Assembly (NCBI GenBank): GCA_910574345.1
Contig: CAJSZV010000014.1
Span: 1-64,000 of the forward strand
DNA: 64,000 nucleotides
Direction: 5' to 3'
Origin: Clostridiaceae bacterium
Lineage (GTDB): Bacteria > Bacillota > Clostridia > Lachnospirales > Lachnospiraceae
Part shown: piece by piece, positions 33,860 to 42,862 of the stretch
Layout: the number at the start of each line of letters is the position of its first letter
How positions within the stretch are numbered: the first letter of the stretch is position 1
Program-made: the position numbers and the translations under genes
The notes under the pieces: generated by a model
What the model was told of the DNA's origin: nothing
Seen by the model: the letters and a program-made list of their open reading frames with translations, nothing else
Database searches by the model: none

Positions 33860-33897
33860 TGGATATTTTTCACAAATAAGATAAAAATATCCTCCTA

Positions 33898-35559
33898 TTA
33901 TCCGGCAAACATCATGCCGTCAAAAATGTCCATAGCATCTTTATCCCCCGCACCTCTGATTCTGCCGGGCCATTCCGTCTCTTCCATATAGACGCGGCAG
34001 CGCCGGTCGTCTTCTGTTACAAACTCCACATATTCCCCGTCGGTCCGTACAATCCACAGTTTTGTACCCGCCGGAAATTCTTCCGTCTCTTTCGTATCCC
34101 CCACTTCCATTTCAAGAGGCACTAAAAGGGTCAGAGGATAATCGCTTCTGTCCACCTCATACCAGGGCTGTTCCGGTTTCAGGTATCCTTCCCCTTTGGC
34201 CTCCTCACAGAACCCGTACCATCTCTCTCCGTAGTAGGTGCTGAGAAGTTCCATCCGGGTAATGAGGCAAAAATGATCCGGATTGGAAAACACTTCATCC
34301 CCGTATTCGTATGTGCCGTCTTCCTTCTCTTCCGAATAAGCAGAAAATCCCGTGGCCAAAAACTGCCATGGTGTGCCAAATTCCGGGCTCTCCGTATCCA
34401 GATTATAGACCGTAAATACTACGTAGTCATTATCCGACACTGTCTCCGTCACCAAAAGTTCCGTGTCCAAACGGTCTGAATACACCAGGTAGGGAGTATA
34501 ATTGTAAAACCACATGTCCTTCTGAACACATTCCTGTCCGTTGACAGAGATCATAAAGGAATCATACACATCCTCCATCCCTTCGGAAGACGCCCATGCC
34601 TCAATACTGTCCAGGGTCCCGTCCTGATTCAGATCATACTCGGCGCCGGGAGACAGACGGACAGCCCAGGCCGTGGGAACCTGACAAATCTCACGGGCAA
34701 ATAAATCCGGTTCTTCTTTATACAGAATGGTAATCGTCTGGGAACCGTCAGCATAGGGCGCCAGTTCATAGGGACTGAAATAGAAGGTAATCCCGTCATA
34801 TCCTAAGGTCCAGGTAAGGGTGTTATCCTCCAGTTCCTTTAAAAGAACGTCCTTGGGCGGCTCAAAAAACTGGACTTCCGGGTATTTCTCCGTCAGACGG
34901 TCCGCCGCCAGTTCCGCCAGACGGCGGGAATCCCCGGACACATCCTCCAGCTTCATCTGTCTTCCGGTTTCGGAATCAAAAGTAATGCCGGTATATACAT
35001 AATACCCATGAGCCCCGCCGGCGTAAGAAGATCCCATCTTTAATATACTGGTCATCTGGCTGTCGGCTCTGGTCACCCACAGTTTTTCTTCCCAGAACAG
35101 TCCCGGAAAATATTCCATATCCTTCATCTCCCTGGCATTCTCCTCCAGTTCCCGGATAGACGCGCCTGCACTTTCTTCGGCCTGAGCATTCATCTCTTTT
35201 AGAGCCTCTGCCAGTTCGGGAAAGGCCTCCGCCCCGGTTACGGCGCTGGTATCTTCTCTGGTATCCAGCCAGATCTTCTGATAGTCGGTATAACAGAGCA
35301 TCTGTTCTTCTTCCCATACAGGATTGTATTCCGAACCGGTTATGAGGGACAGCGTGTATGGTCTTACCGGCTCTTCTGATTCCTCCGGCGCCTCTTCTGT
35401 CTGGGAACTGCCTGTCTCCTGCTCTTTGTCTTCTTCCTGTTCCCTTTGTTCTGCCTCTGTGGACTGCTTTGATTCCCGTTTCTCCGACGCCGGAGTGCAG
35501 GCCCCCAGAAAAAGGCATCCTGCCATCAGGCACAGGGCTGTAATTTTGATCTTTTTCAT
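33898..35559 (-). CDS. Lipoprotein with DUF4163/DUF3298-like (RsiV/PdaC-type) domain
   Basis: This 553-residue lipoprotein has lipobox LGAC (C21) and an acidic Glu/Gln/Ser-rich linker (about 25-75). A middle region (about 150-300) contains SSYAGGAHGYYVYTGITFD and LAELAADRLTEKYPEV, which match DUF4163/DUF3298 domains of anti-sigma RsiV and deacetylase PdaC. The C-terminal 250 residues are unassigned and contain a calcium-loop-like DLNQDGTLDSIE. The start at 35559 gives a proper signal peptide after GGGAGAA. It stands alone and its function is unknown. Confidence 0.75.
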   Translation of the reverse strand: MKKIKITALCLMAGCLFLGACTPASEKRESKQSTEAEQREQEEDKEQETGSSQTEEAPEESEEPVRPYTLSLITGSEYNPVWEEEQMLCYTDYQKIWLDTREDTSAVTGAEAFPELAEALKEMNAQAEESAGASIRELEENAREMKDMEYFPGLFWEEKLWVTRADSQMTSILKMGSSYAGGAHGYYVYTGITFDSETGRQMKLEDVSGDSRRLAELAADRLTEKYPEVQFFEPPKDVLLKELEDNTLTWTLGYDGITFYFSPYELAPYADGSQTITILYKEEPDLFAREICQVPTAWAVRLSPGAEYDLNQDGTLDSIEAWASSEGMEDVYDSFMISVNGQECVQKDMWFYNYTPYLVYSDRLDTELLVTETVSDNDYVVFTVYNLDTESPEFGTPWQFLATGFSAYSEEKEDGTYEYGDEVFSNPDHFCLITRMELLSTYYGERWYGFCEEAKGEGYLKPEQPWYEVDRSDYPLTLLVPLEMEVGDTKETEEFPAGTKLWIVRTDGEYVEFVTEDDRRCRVYMEETEWPGRIRGAGDKDAMDIFDGMMFAG

Positions 35560-35602
35560 AAATTTCTCCCATCTTTGATAATACAATTACCGTTCACGGG
35601 GC

Positions 35603-35911
35603 GTGGAAAAGCGGATAAACGCAGAGATGCCCTCCTCCGTAAACATAATATGCGGCAGCATTTTGTATACTACTATAGCACAGCATTTGGTTCTGCACAA
35701 GATTGTCTTCTTGAGAATAGGCCGGCATGTTGCAAATGCATTGGGTAATTCTTTCCTGACGCCTAATGGAGAAGCTTTTGTACAGACAATCAGAGATGAA
35801 GGACGGTATCTTTCGCTGCAGAGTCTGATGCAAAAGGCTGTCATGCCATTGGCGGAAGCCATGGAAATCCTTGGTTTTTCCAAAAATGAGAAAGATGGAT
35901 ATGAGACATGA
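35603..35911 (+). pseudogene. Possible gene fragment (102 codons)
   Basis: The only long frame in the 430-bp gap between the lipoprotein and rubrerythrin genes. The C-terminal half (LSLQSLMQKAVMPLAEAMEILGFSKNE) looks like real protein, but the first third is basic, hydrophobic and has no ribosome site. I take it as the 3' end of a lost gene or a chance frame. The family was not recognised. Confidence 0.25.
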
Positions 35912-35943
35912 GTAAAGACCAATAAAAATATCTGATAAACCAA

Positions 35944-35974
35944 ACAGGCAGCCGGCTCAACGCTGACTGCCTGT
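35944..35974 (-). terminator. Rubrerythrin terminator
   Basis: ACAGGCAG and CTGCCTGT form an 8-bp stem; on the minus strand TTGGTTTAT follows. It lies 19 bp after the rubrerythrin stop. Confidence 0.6.
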
Positions 35975-35992
35975 CACACAAAATCCCTCTAT

Positions 35993-36529
35993 TTAGTAAT
36001 TCTCCGCCTTAATCTGGAAATAGCTCTGGGGATGGGCGCATACGGGACATACTTCCGGCGCCTTTTTGCCTACACAGATATGTCCGCAGTTGGTGCACTG
36101 CCATACCATATCACCGTCTCTTGAGAATACCAGATCTCCCTCAATATTAGCAAGAAGCTTTCTGTATCTCTCCTCATGTTCCTTCTCGATAGCAGCTACT
36201 CCCTCGAATAATTCAGCAATTTTATCAAATCCTTCTTCCCTTGCTTCCTTGGCAAATGTGGCATACATATCTGTCCACTCGTAATTCTCTCCCTCTGCCG
36301 CTTCCTTTAAATTATCCACGGTAGAGCCGATTCCGCCGCTTAAAAGCTTATACCACATCTTGGCATGCTCTTTTTCGTTATTAGCTGTCTCCTCAAAGAT
36401 AGACGCGATCTGGACATATCCCTCTTTTTTTGCCTTTGAGGCAAAATATGTATATTTATTCCGCGCCTGTGACTCCCCCGCAAAAGCTGTCATCAGGTTC
36501 GCTTCCGTCTTACTTCCCTTTAATTCCAT
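35993..36529 (-). CDS. rbr: Rubrerythrin
   Basis: This 178-residue protein has a ferritin-like di-iron domain (1-135; [34 protein letters not shown]) and a C-terminal rubredoxin domain with C-x2-C pairs in [12 protein letters not shown] and [13 protein letters not shown]. It reduces hydrogen peroxide in the cytoplasm of anaerobes. The ATG at 36529 is eight bases from AGGAGG and is preferred over one at 36535 only two bases away. It has its own strong promoter and terminator. Confidence 0.96.
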   Translation of the reverse strand: MELKGSKTEANLMTAFAGESQARNKYTYFASKAKKEGYVQIASIFEETANNEKEHAKMWYKLLSGGIGSTVDNLKEAAEGENYEWTDMYATFAKEAREEGFDKIAELFEGVAAIEKEHEERYRKLLANIEGDLVFSRDGDMVWQCTNCGHICVGKKAPEVCPVCAHPQSYFQIKAENY

Positions 36530-36571
36530 TGTCATTTCCTCCTGTATATTATAATATTAATAACTATTACT

Positions 36572-36600
36572 ATTTTATCTCATTTTCCATATTCTGTCAA
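36572..36600 (-). promoter_or_regulatory. Rubrerythrin promoter
   Basis: The minus strand has the consensus TTGACA, 17 bp, TAAAAT. The start point would be near 36565, giving a leader of about 36 bases. Confidence 0.8.
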
Positions 36601-36628
36601 TACTATAAATCGGATTTATAAAATGAGA

Positions 36629-36657
36629 TTGCGATTCCCTGCATAATGTTATAAAAT
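36629..36657 (+). promoter_or_regulatory. mntP promoter
   Basis: TTGCGA and TAAAAT are separated by 17 bp (an overlapping TATAAA is at 36650). The leader to the ATG at 36700 is only about 36 bases, too short for a yybP-ykoY manganese riboswitch. Confidence 0.6.
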
Positions 36658-36699
36658 GATACCAGAATATTTACAGAATCAATGTAGGAGGAAATCTGC

Positions 36700-37257
36700 A
36701 TGTCACTTCCGGAACTTTTTCTAATCGCCCTGGGTCTGTCCATGGATGCCTTTGCCGTCTCCATCTGCAAGGGTCTGTCCATGTCAAAGATAAATCCTCG
36801 TCATGCACTGATTATCGGTCTCTATTTCGGCGGGTTCCAGGCTTTCATGCCTCTTATAGGCTACACTTTAGGAGTTCGTTTTCAGAACGCTATCACTGCT
36901 TATGATCACTGGCTCGCCTTCATCCTTCTAGCCGTCATTGGCGGCAACATGATAAAAGAAGCCCTAAATCCTGAAGAAGATACCTGTGATGCCTCTGTGG
37001 CATTTCGGGATATGACAGTGCTGGCAGTTGCTACAAGTATAGATGCCCTTGCCGTAGGCGTTACCTTTGCCTTTCTCAGAGTGAAGATTGTTCCGGCAGT
37101 ATCATTTATAGGTATCATAACCTTCCTTCTGTCTGTAATCGGTGTAAAAGCAGGCAATGTATTTGGTTCTAGGTATAAATCAAAGGCTGAATTTGCCGGA
37201 GGCCTGATCCTTATTCTTTTAGGCGCCAAGATTCTTTTGGAGCATTTGTTTTTTTGA
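36700..37257 (+). CDS. mntP: Manganese exporter MntP
   Basis: This 185-residue, six-helix protein has the duplicated motifs [17 protein letters not shown] and [18 protein letters not shown], where the membrane aspartates bind Mn2+ in the MntP/YebN family. It exports excess manganese. The ribosome site is AGGAGGAA. It is divergent from rubrerythrin, and both genes serve metal and oxidative homeostasis, but each has its own promoter. Confidence 0.93.
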   Translation: MSLPELFLIALGLSMDAFAVSICKGLSMSKINPRHALIIGLYFGGFQAFMPLIGYTLGVRFQNAITAYDHWLAFILLAVIGGNMIKEALNPEEDTCDASVAFRDMTVLAVATSIDALAVGVTFAFLRVKIVPAVSFIGIITFLLSVIGVKAGNVFGSRYKSKAEFAGGLILILLGAKILLEHLFF

Positions 37258-37317
37258 GAGATTGGAAAAGAGGGGAGATGATATGCGCCACAGACCTTAT
37301 CCCCCTTCAAACCGTTT

Positions 37318-37938
37318 CTACCGCTTATTCCCGCTCCGTTTTACAGAAGGCAGCGTCTTTTGATTAACCCTTACTGTTATATCGGTAATATAGAGTACAT
37401 CGTAGTCGGATATGATTTTATTTTTCAATTCTTCTAAAAACCGGTCTTTATTCTGCATGAGAATTCCGAGATCACTGCCTTCATAGCTTGCTGTCAGCCG
37501 TAATTCTCCAAGATCAACCGGCTTTCCTTCCTCAAAATCCTGATCGGTCCCCTGGCTTTCCTCCCCATCAGCTCTACCTTCCTCTTCCGGCTGCAAAGTC
37601 TCTGACTCCTCATTCTCGTCAAATCTCAAATACGGTGTCACCAGCTTTTCATTATAAGTAACCTCATATCTGACGACACCGAAAGGCACGGTGTTGTCAA
37701 CCTGAATCTCCGACGCCTGATTTCTGTTCAGATAAAAATCATCCCCTAAGGTTACCATGTTCTCTCCGGGTTCAAATTCAAAATCGAAATATCTGGTTAC
37801 CAAATTCTCTTCACCAATCAGATGCTCTCCCCCATAGGATAAGGAAGAATATTCCACCAGTGCAATGCCTGTGCCGACTCCTCCAAGAATCACACCTCCC
37901 AGAAAAACTCCTGCCAAAATCATCTGTATCCTTCGCAT
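37318..37938 (-). CDS. Hypothetical single-pass membrane protein
   Basis: This 206-residue protein has one N-terminal membrane segment (about 5-28), an external beta-rich region and an acidic Glu-rich stretch (about 110-140). It starts 4 bp after the stop of the DUF1700 gene, so it is translationally coupled. Proteins in this slot of padR-DUF1700 operons often carry DUF4097-type sheet domains, but I cannot confirm that here. Confidence 0.65.
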   Translation of the reverse strand: MRRIQMILAGVFLGGVILGGVGTGIALVEYSSLSYGGEHLIGEENLVTRYFDFEFEPGENMVTLGDDFYLNRNQASEIQVDNTVPFGVVRYEVTYNEKLVTPYLRFDENEESETLQPEEEGRADGEESQGTDQDFEEGKPVDLGELRLTASYEGSDLGILMQNKDRFLEELKNKIISDYDVLYITDITVRVNQKTLPSVKRSGNKR

Positions 37939-37942
37939 ACTG

Positions 37943-38803
37943 TCACCCCTCTTCTCCTTCCTCAGCTAATGCTCCCTCTTCCCGTATCCAGTTATTCCCT
38001 GCTTTTCTTCTCCCTGCGGTTTTCTTTCTCCACATAAAGCTTACTCCCAGGCCAGCCGCCGAAAATGCGCACATCACAAGTCCTAAGCATCCCACCAGCA
38101 CTCCTGTCAGAGGATATCCCTGCATGAGCAGAATCGCCAAAATCCCCAAGCCATAAAGACTGAAAAGCCCAAATACAACAGCAAATAAGGAGAACAGTCC
38201 CCAGCATCCGTTCCAGATCATTCGAACACCCCAAATTATGACCTTCCTTAAAAATTCAAACAGTCTTTTGATTTCTTCCCCCATACCAGCCATAAGTCCT
38301 GAAATCCCTGTGCCCTCTTTTACCTCTTTTGTCATCTTCCTTTCCCCTTCTCTCCCTTGAATCAGACTGCGTCTTCCAGACTGCTTTTTCCACACTCTCC
38401 CTGCCCAGAGAAACGGGCGGCAAAACTGATGCCAGAGCCATAAACCGCTTTTTTGCAGTTTTCCCCCCATTCTCCTAAGCATTTCCTTTGCCGGAAAGTC
38501 CTTTCCCGCCTCCCTCAGCTTTCCTATGACCGCCAGACTTTGTTCACCCTGTCCCTTGTCAGCCTTTTCTTTCACTCTCCTGGAGCCTGCTGCATAATCC
38601 GCTCTCACATGATATGCCTCCAGAATCTCGCCAGTCAGTTCTTCAAAGCTGCCGAAATCGGCAATGGCCTCTTCCTCTGTCAGACCCTTTTCCACTTTCA
38701 TATCAATGTGCTGTTCATATTCACTGATAATGTCTCGAAGCTCATCTTCCTGCAGTATGGAAAGAGCCCTCTCCAGCCGTGATAAAAATTCTCTTTTATC
38801 CAT
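37943..38803 (-). CDS. DUF1700 (HAAS) domain membrane protein
   Basis: This 286-residue protein begins with the HAAS/DUF1700 signature (MDKREFLSRLERALSILQEDE, EYEQHIDMKVEKGLTEEEAI). A basic linker and two or three membrane helices (about 190-255) follow, then a basic tail. These proteins accompany PadR regulators in Firmicutes and are thought to sense envelope state. It lies 65 bp after padR. Confidence 0.85.
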   Translation of the reverse strand: MDKREFLSRLERALSILQEDELRDIISEYEQHIDMKVEKGLTEEEAIADFGSFEELTGEILEAYHVRADYAAGSRRVKEKADKGQGEQSLAVIGKLREAGKDFPAKEMLRRMGGKLQKSGLWLWHQFCRPFLWAGRVWKKQSGRRSLIQGREGERKMTKEVKEGTGISGLMAGMGEEIKRLFEFLRKVIIWGVRMIWNGCWGLFSLFAVVFGLFSLYGLGILAILLMQGYPLTGVLVGCLGLVMCAFSAAGLGVSFMWRKKTAGRRKAGNNWIREEGALAEEGEEG

Positions 38804-38868
38804 AATGCTCTCCTTATAAAATAATCGCTGTCCTGCGAAAAAAATATGGTTGCATATTCATCTCTTTT

Positions 38869-39198
38869 TTAAGTTCCCTCTCCTGAGCCATTCTGCTTGA
38901 GGAACTTCCAGACCCGGTCTGACAGTTCGGTCCACTCCCTCTCCAGCTGATCCCGGTAAAGGACTCCTGCCGCCGTTACATGATAATATTTTCTGGGCGG
39001 ACCTTCCGTAGATTCCCGCAAATATGTCTCAAAATAGTGTTCATTGGTAAGGCGCTTTAGCAGCGGATAGATAGTGCCTTCGTTCACATCTACCACTTTA
39101 GAAACCTCTTCCACCAGTTCATATCCATACATGTCCCGCTGTCGGACGGACTCAAGCACAATCAGTTCCAGAACTCCCTTTTTAAACTGCGCATTCAT
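38869..39198 (-). CDS. PadR-family transcriptional regulator
   Basis: This 109-residue regulator has the winged helix YGYELVEEVSKVVDVNEGTIYPLLKRL and the wing GPPRKYYHVTAAG, followed by a short dimerisation helix. It belongs to the compact PadR-s2 subfamily. It heads an operon with DUF1700 and a hypothetical membrane protein. Its promoter contains an inverted repeat, indicating autorepression. Confidence 0.92.
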   Translation of the reverse strand: MNAQFKKGVLELIVLESVRQRDMYGYELVEEVSKVVDVNEGTIYPLLKRLTNEHYFETYLRESTEGPPRKYYHVTAAGVLYRDQLEREWTELSDRVWKFLKQNGSGEGT

Positions 39199-39226
39199 AT
39201 GGGCCTCTTCCTTTCTGTGGTTTTAT

Positions 39227-39256
39227 ATTATACCAGCTACTTGGCAATGTCAAGTA
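39227..39256 (-). promoter_or_regulatory. padR promoter and operator
   Basis: On the minus strand TTGACA (39248-39253) and TATAAT (39227-39232, extended TGG) are 15 bp apart. The inverted repeat TACTTG-N7-CAAGTA (39238-39256) overlaps the -35 and spacer. The short spacer and placement suggest tight autorepression by PadR. Confidence 0.6.
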
Positions 39257-39421
39257 CTAATTTTTAAAGAATAGTCTGTGAAAACGTAAACAATTTTTAA
39301 TGATTCTTTTGTTTCTAATATTTTCCAAATTTGATATACTGAATTATAGAAAGCCGATACCCGGTCTGTATGGCCGTTTAACCCTGGTATCACAATATGG
39401 CAGAAGGAGCAGACAAGAATT

Positions 39422-40297
39422 ATGACAAACTCTGTAAAAGCATTTTTGGCGTGTCTCTGTACCGCCGCTGTTTTTGCCGCCGCCGCTGCGGACACTTATG
39501 GAGCGGCCAGCCTTTTAGATCCCATCCGCATTTGGGGACCTGTTGCCAAGACGGATGCAGGCGGTGATGATGTAAGATTTCTTTCTGTGAACAATCAATC
39601 CGGTTTGGCCTATGACGGCGAACTTCAGATTACCGTTTCCAACGTCTACACCCGTATTCTTGATGCCACTACCGGTCTTCCCTACTCTTACGAGAACATT
39701 CGGGAAGGCGAGACCGCTTATATATACATTGGTCCGGCCATGACCATGAGCATAAACCCTATGGCTAATGCCTCCCTGATCCTCTGCAATGTTCCTGCGG
39801 GATACAAGGTTCCTGACTACATTAAGGTGGAGAGCCTTTCCTGGAATACATTTAAGACCCAGGCCACTCTGACAGCTACCAACGGCTCTGTATACACCAT
39901 ACCAAAAGACTGTGAAACCACTCCCTACCTAAGTTCCAATATTGTCACACTTTATGATCTGACTCCGGGAAGTTCTTGTCTTTTGTGGTCTGATCAGGAG
40001 AATACGGCTTCAAAAATCATTAATTTCTCTAATCCGGGCAAGCCTATCGAAGATATTCCTATGGAACCCGGCTGGCATAAATTAAATGGCAGCTGGTACT
40101 ATTACGATGAGAACGGCGCCATGGCCCACGGCTGGATTACGGATATGGGGAAACAATATTACTTAGACCCTGAAACCGGAGTTATGCATACGGGATTCCT
40201 TACTCTGGAGGACAGCACTTACTATCTCCTGCCTGACGGCTCCCTTCTTACATCTGCCAAGATGTTTGTGCCTGATGAGAACGGGGTTCTGCATTAG
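39422..40297 (+). CDS. Secreted protein with C-terminal cell-wall-binding-like repeats
   Basis: This 291-residue protein has a signal peptide (about 1-27, cleavage near AAADTYGA) and a unique domain of about 180 residues. Three degenerate choline-binding-type repeats follow (WHKLNGSWYYYDENGAMAHGW, KQYYLDPETGVMHTGF, TYYLLPDGSLL). Such repeats attach proteins to wall teichoic acids or polysaccharides. The unique domain was not recognised. An extended -10 (TGATATACT, 39332-39340) lies upstream, and the gene ends at a strong terminator, so it is monocistronic. Confidence 0.8.
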   Translation: MTNSVKAFLACLCTAAVFAAAAADTYGAASLLDPIRIWGPVAKTDAGGDDVRFLSVNNQSGLAYDGELQITVSNVYTRILDATTGLPYSYENIREGETAYIYIGPAMTMSINPMANASLILCNVPAGYKVPDYIKVESLSWNTFKTQATLTATNGSVYTIPKDCETTPYLSSNIVTLYDLTPGSSCLLWSDQENTASKIINFSNPGKPIEDIPMEPGWHKLNGSWYYYDENGAMAHGWITDMGKQYYLDPETGVMHTGFLTLEDSTYYLLPDGSLLTSAKMFVPDENGVLH

Positions 40298-40326
40298 CAT
40301 CAAGCATTTCCCCATATACAGGAAAA

Positions 40327-40370
40327 GGGGATACCATATAGAAAAACATACGGTATCCCCAATCTTTTTC
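40327..40370. terminator. Bidirectional terminator
   Basis: GGGGATACC and GGTATCCCC form a 9-bp stem, flanked by CTTTTTC on the plus strand and CCTTTTCC on the minus strand. It separates the convergent secreted-protein and DUF1015 genes. Confidence 0.85.
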
Positions 40371-40388
40371 ATATTTTCTCAATCCGGC

Positions 40389-41636
40389 CTACAGCCTGTG
40401 AATAAAAATCCCGCTGCGCAGCTTGGGCTCAAACCAGGTGGATTTCGGCGGCATCAGCATCCCGGCATCAGCCACGGCAAACAGCTCTCCAATTGAGGTG
40501 GGATACATGGAAAATGCCGCCGTCATTCCCTCATCTACCCTTCTCTCCAATTCATTCAGCCCTCGGATTCCCCCGATAAAATCAATACGCTTATCCACTC
40601 TCGGATCTCCGATTCCCAGAACAGGCCCTAAAAGGTAATCCTGTAAAATGGACACATCCAGTCCTTTTACCGGGTCCAAACTCCGAAATTCGTCCTTAAT
40701 CTTTAAAAGATACCATTCCCCTTTAATGTACATGCCAAAGGTACCTTTTTTAGCAGGGGAGTAGGCTTCCTGCCCCATTGGGGCCACATCAAAGCTTTTA
40801 TGAACCGCCGTAAAAAATTTCTCCATGGACAAACCGTTTAAATCTTTTACCACACGGTTGTAGGGCATAATCATCAGCTGGTCTTCCGGAAATAATACGG
40901 ACAGGAAATAATTGTAAGGTTCCTCTCCCGTCACCTGGAGTCCTGCCTCTTTTCGGGCCTCTCTCCGTCTCAATCCCACCTTCACCGCTGAAGCTGCCCT
41001 GTGATGGCCGTCTGCAATGTAGGTGGCAGGAACCTTCAAAAAAGCCTCTTCAATTGCCTTTACCCTGCTGTTTTCCGCAATCCTCCACACCTTATGCCCG
41101 ATTCCGTCCTCTGACACAAAATCATAAAGAGCACCTTGTCCCATGACCTCTTCCATAATCCGTGCCAAATCCTCATTCTGGCGGTATGCCAAAAAGATAG
41201 GGCCTGTGTGGGCGCCTGTCACCTCCACGTGACGTATCCTGTCCAGTTCCTTGTCCTCTCTGGTGTTCTCGTGCTTCTTCACAATTCCGTTTACATAGTC
41301 GTCCACGGAAGAGCAGGCCACAATTCCGGTCTGACTCCGCCCATCCATAGTCAGCTGGTACAGATAATAGCAGGCCTTTTCCTCCGTCACAAAGGTTCCG
41401 TCCTGAATCTCCATATCCAGCAGTTCCCTGGCCTTTTGATACACCCTCTCGTCATATGTATCCACCTCTTCCCCGAACTGGGTCTCTGCCCGGTCAATGT
41501 TCAGGAAGGAAAGGGGATTGCCTTTCACTGCCTCACAGGCTTCCTTCCGGCTGTACACGTCATAGGGAAGAGCCGCCACCCTGGACACCATTGCCTCAGC
41601 CGGTCTTATACACAAAAATGGTTTTACTGCTGCCAT
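40389..41636 (-). CDS. DUF1015-family protein in a serine operon
   Basis: This 415-residue cytosolic protein has the family opening (VKPFLCIRPAEAMVSRVAALPYDV, NPLSFLNIDRAE), the KHENTREDKELDR block (about 121-133) and a DGHHRAA motif (209-215). It is the last gene after serC and serA. No phosphoserine phosphatase (serB) is present, so a role in serine metabolism is a fair guess. DGHHR resembles the active-site loop of ParB/SerK-like folds, but this is inference. A hairpin precedes it at 41649-41682. Confidence 0.85.
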   Translation of the reverse strand: MAAVKPFLCIRPAEAMVSRVAALPYDVYSRKEACEAVKGNPLSFLNIDRAETQFGEEVDTYDERVYQKARELLDMEIQDGTFVTEEKACYYLYQLTMDGRSQTGIVACSSVDDYVNGIVKKHENTREDKELDRIRHVEVTGAHTGPIFLAYRQNEDLARIMEEVMGQGALYDFVSEDGIGHKVWRIAENSRVKAIEEAFLKVPATYIADGHHRAASAVKVGLRRREARKEAGLQVTGEEPYNYFLSVLFPEDQLMIMPYNRVVKDLNGLSMEKFFTAVHKSFDVAPMGQEAYSPAKKGTFGMYIKGEWYLLKIKDEFRSLDPVKGLDVSILQDYLLGPVLGIGDPRVDKRIDFIGGIRGLNELERRVDEGMTAAFSMYPTSIGELFAVADAGMLMPPKSTWFEPKLRSGIFIHRL

Positions 41637-41648
41637 ATTTTCTCCTTT

Positions 41649-41682
41649 AAAACAAGGGATCTACAACGGTCTGCAGATCCCT
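41649..41682 (-). terminator. Attenuator-like hairpin between serA and DUF1015
   Basis: On the minus strand AGGGATCT and AGATCCCT form an 8-bp stem with a 12-base loop, followed by TGTTTT. It should reduce, but perhaps not abolish, expression of the DUF1015 gene. Confidence 0.6.
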
Positions 41683-41698
41683 CTGTTCCTTATTCTTT

Positions 41699-42862
41699 TT
41701 ATTTTACCACACGTACCCGGCAGACACCTTTAATCCCATTTAATTTTTTGATGGTGGCATCTTCCACTTTGCTTTCGAGATCCAGAAGGGTATAGGCAAA
41801 TTTATCCTTGCTCTTGTTGGTCATATCGGAAATATTCACCCCGTCTGCCGCCAGAATTCCTGTAACCTGGCCGATCATGTTGGGAATATTCTGGTGGAAC
41901 ACCGCAATACGGTTGGCTCCCCGGCACACTCCCATATCGCAGGACGGGAAATTCACGGAATTCTTGATGTTTCCGTTCTCTAAGTACTCCATCATCTCCT
42001 TCACGGCCATCTTTGCACAGTTATCCTCAGACTCCTCTGTAGATGCTCCAAGATGGGGAATGGCGATGCACCCCTTCATATTCACCGACTTGGGGTTGGG
42101 GAAATCAGTCACGTATCTGGCGACTTTTCCGCTGTCCAAAGCTGCTGCCATAGCATCGTCGTTTACCAGAAGATCCCTTGCGAAGTTCAGAACAATCACG
42201 CCGTTTTTCATCTTCTCTATAGTCTCTGCATTGATCATCTCCTTTGTGGCATCCATAAGCGGTACGTGTACGCTGATATAGTCACACTCCTCATAGATGG
42301 TGTCCGCGGAAGTAATATGCTTCACATCCCTGGTCAGGCCCCATGCCGCATTGACAGAAATATATGGGTCATAGCCGTAAACTTCCATGCCAAGGGCCGC
42401 CGCCGCATTGGCAACTTCCGCTCCTATGGCTCCCAGACCAATAACGCCCAGCTTCTTACCCTTAATCTCGCACCCGGCAAAATCTTTCTTGCCTTTCTCC
42501 ACAGTCTTTGCAATGTTAGGATCCTCTTTGATCCCCTGGCACCAGTTAATGCCTCCCACCACATCACGGGAAGCCAGGAAAAGACCTGCCAGAACCAGTT
42601 CCTTCACGCCGTTTGCATTGGCTCCCGGAGTATTGAACACTACGATTCCTTTTTCCGCACATTTCTCCAGAGGAATATTATTGACACCGGCCCCGGCTCT
42701 GGCCACAGCCAGAAGTCCCGCCGGAAGTTCCATATCATGCATGGAAGTACTGCGCACCAGAACCCCCTGTGCATCTTCCATGGAATCTGTCAGAATATAA
42801 TCCTCTGTCAGCAGATCCGTTCCGCATTTGGAAATATTATTGATACAGTGAATCTTTCTCAT
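41699..42862 (-). CDS. serA: D-3-phosphoglycerate dehydrogenase
   Basis: This 387-residue enzyme has the split substrate domain, an NAD-binding core with GVIGLGAIGAEVANAA and a His in PHLGASTEESEDN. A C-terminal ACT domain (about 318-387; VFHQNIPNMIGQVTGILAADG) suggests serine feedback. It oxidises 3-phosphoglycerate in the first step of serine synthesis. The catalytic Arg region reads LNFARDLLV. It overlaps the serC stop by 4 bp. Confidence 0.94.
   Translation of the reverse strand: MRKIHCINNISKCGTDLLTEDYILTDSMEDAQGVLVRSTSMHDMELPAGLLAVARAGAGVNNIPLEKCAEKGIVVFNTPGANANGVKELVLAGLFLASRDVVGGINWCQGIKEDPNIAKTVEKGKKDFAGCEIKGKKLGVIGLGAIGAEVANAAAALGMEVYGYDPYISVNAAWGLTRDVKHITSADTIYEECDYISVHVPLMDATKEMINAETIEKMKNGVIVLNFARDLLVNDDAMAAALDSGKVARYVTDFPNPKSVNMKGCIAIPHLGASTEESEDNCAKMAVKEMMEYLENGNIKNSVNFPSCDMGVCRGANRIAVFHQNIPNMIGQVTGILAADGVNISDMTNKSKDKFAYTLLDLESKVEDATIKKLNGIKGVCRVRVVK

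Noticed and set aside
35587-35943. Minus-strand frame of 118 codons between the lipoprotein and rubrerythrin genes
   Set aside because: No ribosome site, unusual composition, and it overlaps the rubrerythrin terminator region; the plus-strand frame is slightly more protein-like but also doubtful.
36540-36699. Manganese riboswitch (yybP-ykoY) upstream of mntP
   Set aside because: From the likely start point the leader is only about 36 bases and the conserved motifs are missing.
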